Assembly (NCBI GenBank): GCA_023014365.1
Contig: JAEBUN010000012.1
Coordinates: 1,220,315 to 1,284,314 of the forward strand
Reading direction: 5' to 3'
Source of the DNA: Lepiota brunneoincarnata
Taxonomy: Eukaryota; Basidiomycota; Agaricomycetes; Agaricales; Agaricaceae
Length of the DNA: 64,000 nt
In this document: one piece after another, positions 61,621 to 64,000 of the stretch
Numbering within the stretch: the stretch's first letter is position 1
Layout of the letters: the number at the start of each line of letters is the position of its first letter
Notes under the pieces: generated by a model
Databases searched by the model: none
Told to the model about the DNA's origin: nothing
Seen by the model: the letters and a program-made list of their open reading frames with translations, nothing else
Position numbers and translations under genes: made by a program

Positions 61621-62572
61621 CAGCAAGCGAACAAATGGACCCCAGCGACAAGACTCGTAATTGATTGATGGGTTCGAGAACATCATGCGTACGCCTTGAT
61701 ACGTGTGTTTCATGATGGAGAAATGACGGATTGGCCGTTTTACCCGGGGAATGCGTTTCGATGTCGAATATCCCAGGACTCCGACTCAACACACACACTA
61801 CGTATTTCGTGTTATCGAAAGAGGCATCAAATCCAGAGCTAGCAGGGCAGAGGACCGCCCAAGAGATCAAACTTCTCGAGAAGCTATTGGGCGTCGAAAC
61901 TCGGGAGAAGGGAGAGGAGCATTGTGAAACAAACTCCTGTGGATAGATTCCGGGGGAACAGAAACCGACGGTGACAGGCGGTGGTGGGAAAGGCCATCTC
62001 CGCTGTTGAACCCGCTGCCCTTGGGCCATTAGGCCGTAAAGGTTCTTTCGGGACGTCACCATTATAATGCTCATACTTTGGTAAGTACTGTGATACGCGG
62101 TACTTAAAGGTGCCGCGCATCCAGATGCATCATACTAGCTTACATCCAGCGTTCGTCGGTGACAGCGGTTGTTCTCCGATAATAATACCCTGGAGGGGAG
62201 GTTACAGGTATCGCTTGGGCGAGGACAGACGCGTGACAATAGTTTGCGCTCTACAGCACTATGGTACGTAAAAAGACACTCGGCAGTTTGTACGGCAAGT
62301 TTATGATTTGCCTACTCCAAAATTATACCACAACTCAATAGCTTTAATGCTATGTTTTCACGTCAAAAACGGGTTTCTCTACAGCATCTAAAGCACGAGG
62401 AAGTGATCATTTCACCACCGGGACAACTATCCACCGATCCTCTCATCTTCCGTCTGTCCTCTAGTCCCTTTGAATGGCCTCAATCGACGGGCCCACCGAG
62501 TCATGGCATACTCTATAAAATGCTTGCATTCTGAGTGGAGTCTGCTGTCAGCCGCGGCCCCCCACAAGGAGG
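61621..62572. other. upstream region of pseudokinase K6
   Basis: Contains overlapping ORFs (61607-62074 on the minus strand; 61731-61946 on the plus strand) without recognised domains. The plus-strand one includes a Glu/Lys-rich helix-like segment. No gene is assigned. Confidence 0.35.
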
Positions 62573-63646
62573 ATGAGTCGTCGTCCTCTTCCCACCGTTG
62601 TTTCCCTTCCTACTCACAACAATCCCGAGTGGGTAACACCCTACAATCGCTCGGAGCATTACATTAGCAACGATGCGCACCCAGGCCCTCTGAATATACG
62701 GGCATTGAGAGTTCCTGGGCACTCCGGGACTGCGGCCAGTAAAAGCCTGCATCCTGTATACGACTACCACACTACAATGTGAACTTGGCTAATTCGTTTC
62801 TCCGTCTAGCTCCAGAACATAGTTGGAACAGCGTGGTATCAGGTCCAGGGACATCCACACGTAGCCGAAGCAAGATTCGCGGTGGTTGAAGATCTTATTG
62901 ACCCATTCACGGGTAGAGCAGCGGTGGTCCTCGTCACGCGGTTTTACGATAAGGGCAGCATCCTCGATTCATGCCCAGGTGCAACCAAGGCCCGGAAAAA
63001 TGTCTGGGTGAGAGCAGTTCTGGGTGTACCAGGGGTCATTGACTGATGTTGTCGTTTCTTGTAGTTGGCGCAAGTGTGTGAGGCTATCACGCATCTTCAT
63101 AAAAACAAAGTCCTGCACGGAAACATTCATGTTGTATGTCATTTTATGGCGCGATCTCCTCACTTCAGACTGCTGAATATGTTGGACAGAGAAACATCAT
63201 GGTTACGGATGATGGCTCGGCGTGCCTGACCGATACAGGAGTGTATAACCTCATCATGCAACACTTATGTGACTGCTCTGACATACCCGACACCGTGACT
63301 TGTAAGACAGCGAGCTCGGTTGAAAACTATGGAGGAAATGCTCCACCCAGCAAGTATGATGACTTGTTTGCCCTGGCTGTCTGTATATGGACGGTGTGTG
63401 GCATTTATATGTTGCTCGGACTGCGTTTGTTAGAACACTTCCTAACAGGTCTACAATGAAGCGGAGCCATGGGGAACGCACCAGGCCGTTACCAGCATCG
63501 CTAATTATGGTCATAAAATACTTCCCAGACCACAAGGCATGAGCGATGGTTTATGGAGACTGTTGCAAGATATTTTCTCTCAGGACCAAAAAATCGTTCC
63601 GACTGTTGAAGACATCAGACACGCGCTTTTGGTAGACTCGAACTAA
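62573..63646 (+). CDS. kinase-like protein (predicted pseudokinase), copy K6
   Basis: Five exons, 62573-62755, 62810-63007, 63065-63133, 63190-63393 and 63449-63646, all joined in phase 0, give 283 residues. Exons 2 and 3 are exactly as long as in K2 (198 and 69 bp). It starts MSRRPLPTVVSLPTHNNPEW. Exon 3 reads LAQVCEAITHLHKNKVLHGN and then IHV, with HGN for HRD. Exon 4 starts RNIMVTDDGSACLTDTGVYN, so DFG is DTG. The YDDLFALAVCIWTVYNEAEP and GMSDGLWRLLQDIFSQDQ segments match the C-lobe of the family. It is clearly diverged from K2 and has no frame damage. It lies outside the A/B duplication, so it is an older paralogue rather than part of the recent copy events. Confidence 0.8.
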
Positions 63647-64000
63647 AAGCTTATGGACACCGGAGAACAGTAAGTTGGATATTAGACACGTGGGGCTGAT
63701 GAATGCTTCGGGAGTACATATTTATTTTCCTTCGCTATATTCCATGACCTCAAGTGTAGTCCGGGCTTCCACGAACATCAAATGACTTTCAGTTTTCTCT
63801 GTCAAGCAGAGTCTGAGTGAGCCTGGCTTGATAATGCAGCGACCTTGGGGTCACACTCACACAGAGATACGTGTTGGAGAATTACGTTGGGCCCTTAAGG
63901 TACTGATGATCCTTGATGGTCCCAACATCTGCTTGGCCTTTATGTACTCGATATCTTATCTGCCCTGAAGCTTGGGGAACTAAGGTTACTTGTGCGGCAT
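63647..64000. other. 3' flank to window end, nothing recognised
   Basis: No ORF of note in the final 354 bp; the flank does not resemble the repeated 3' flank of K2. Confidence 0.4.

Overview
The window looks like chromosomal DNA of a filamentous basidiomycete of the Agaricomycetes. Genes are split by many short introns (about 45-110 bp) with GTRNGT donors. Several families are ones I associate with mushroom-forming fungi: WSC lectin-like proteins, DUF6699-like proteins, the 'LPDG...YMDSGP' alpha/beta hydrolases and fungal-type neutral ceramidase. The gene content would suit the Ceratobasidiaceae (Rhizoctonia/Ceratobasidium), but that is inference.

Layout. 1-3496 is the 5' part of a decayed Ty3/gypsy LTR retrotransposon on the minus strand. 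After a gene-poor stretch comes a derlin gene (5340-6345, -) and the first of several unusual protein-kinase-like genes (7805-8916, -). 10.5-16.8 kb holds two tandemly duplicated pairs on the minus strand: two short-chain dehydrogenases, both damaged, and two intact alpha/beta hydrolases. Then follow a SEH1-type nucleoporin (16947-18621, +), an NADP-glutamate dehydrogenase (18836-20728, -), a short TIR transposon (22255-22823), a WSC-domain secreted protein, a mitochondrial-type DEAD-box helicase (26287-28701, +), a large RING-finger protein (29522-32789, +) and a long acidic low-complexity protein (33258-35228, -).

From 35.7 kb to 61.6 kb the window is a mosaic of segmental duplications. Block A (about 35.7-41.76 kb) holds an intact peroxisomal ABC transporter plus an intact pseudokinase. 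Block B (about 41.8-44.3 kb) holds a DUF6699-like gene. Both recur inverted and decayed at about 51.9-58.3 kb (A') and 58.8-61.6 kb (B'). The order on the opposite strand is B then A, so the second copy is circularly permuted relative to the first. Between them lie partial copies of a third block (C, about 44.4-47.15 kb; C', about 49.8-51.8 kb), a kinase fragment with its 3' flank, and a ceramidase remnant. A last intact kinase-like gene sits at 62573-63646 (+).

The strongest candidate for an undescribed system is the kinase-like family. Three copies are intact and three decayed. All intact ones share five exons with four phase-0 introns, and all have HGN where active kinases have HRD and no DFG, so they are predicted pseudokinases. 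Other notable observations are a GA-AG intron in the glutamate dehydrogenase gene, GC-AG introns, TGA-only decay of the retrotransposon, and an intact/decayed pair of ABC transporters. Exon boundaries were read by eye from splice motifs and reading-frame continuity; there is no transcript support.
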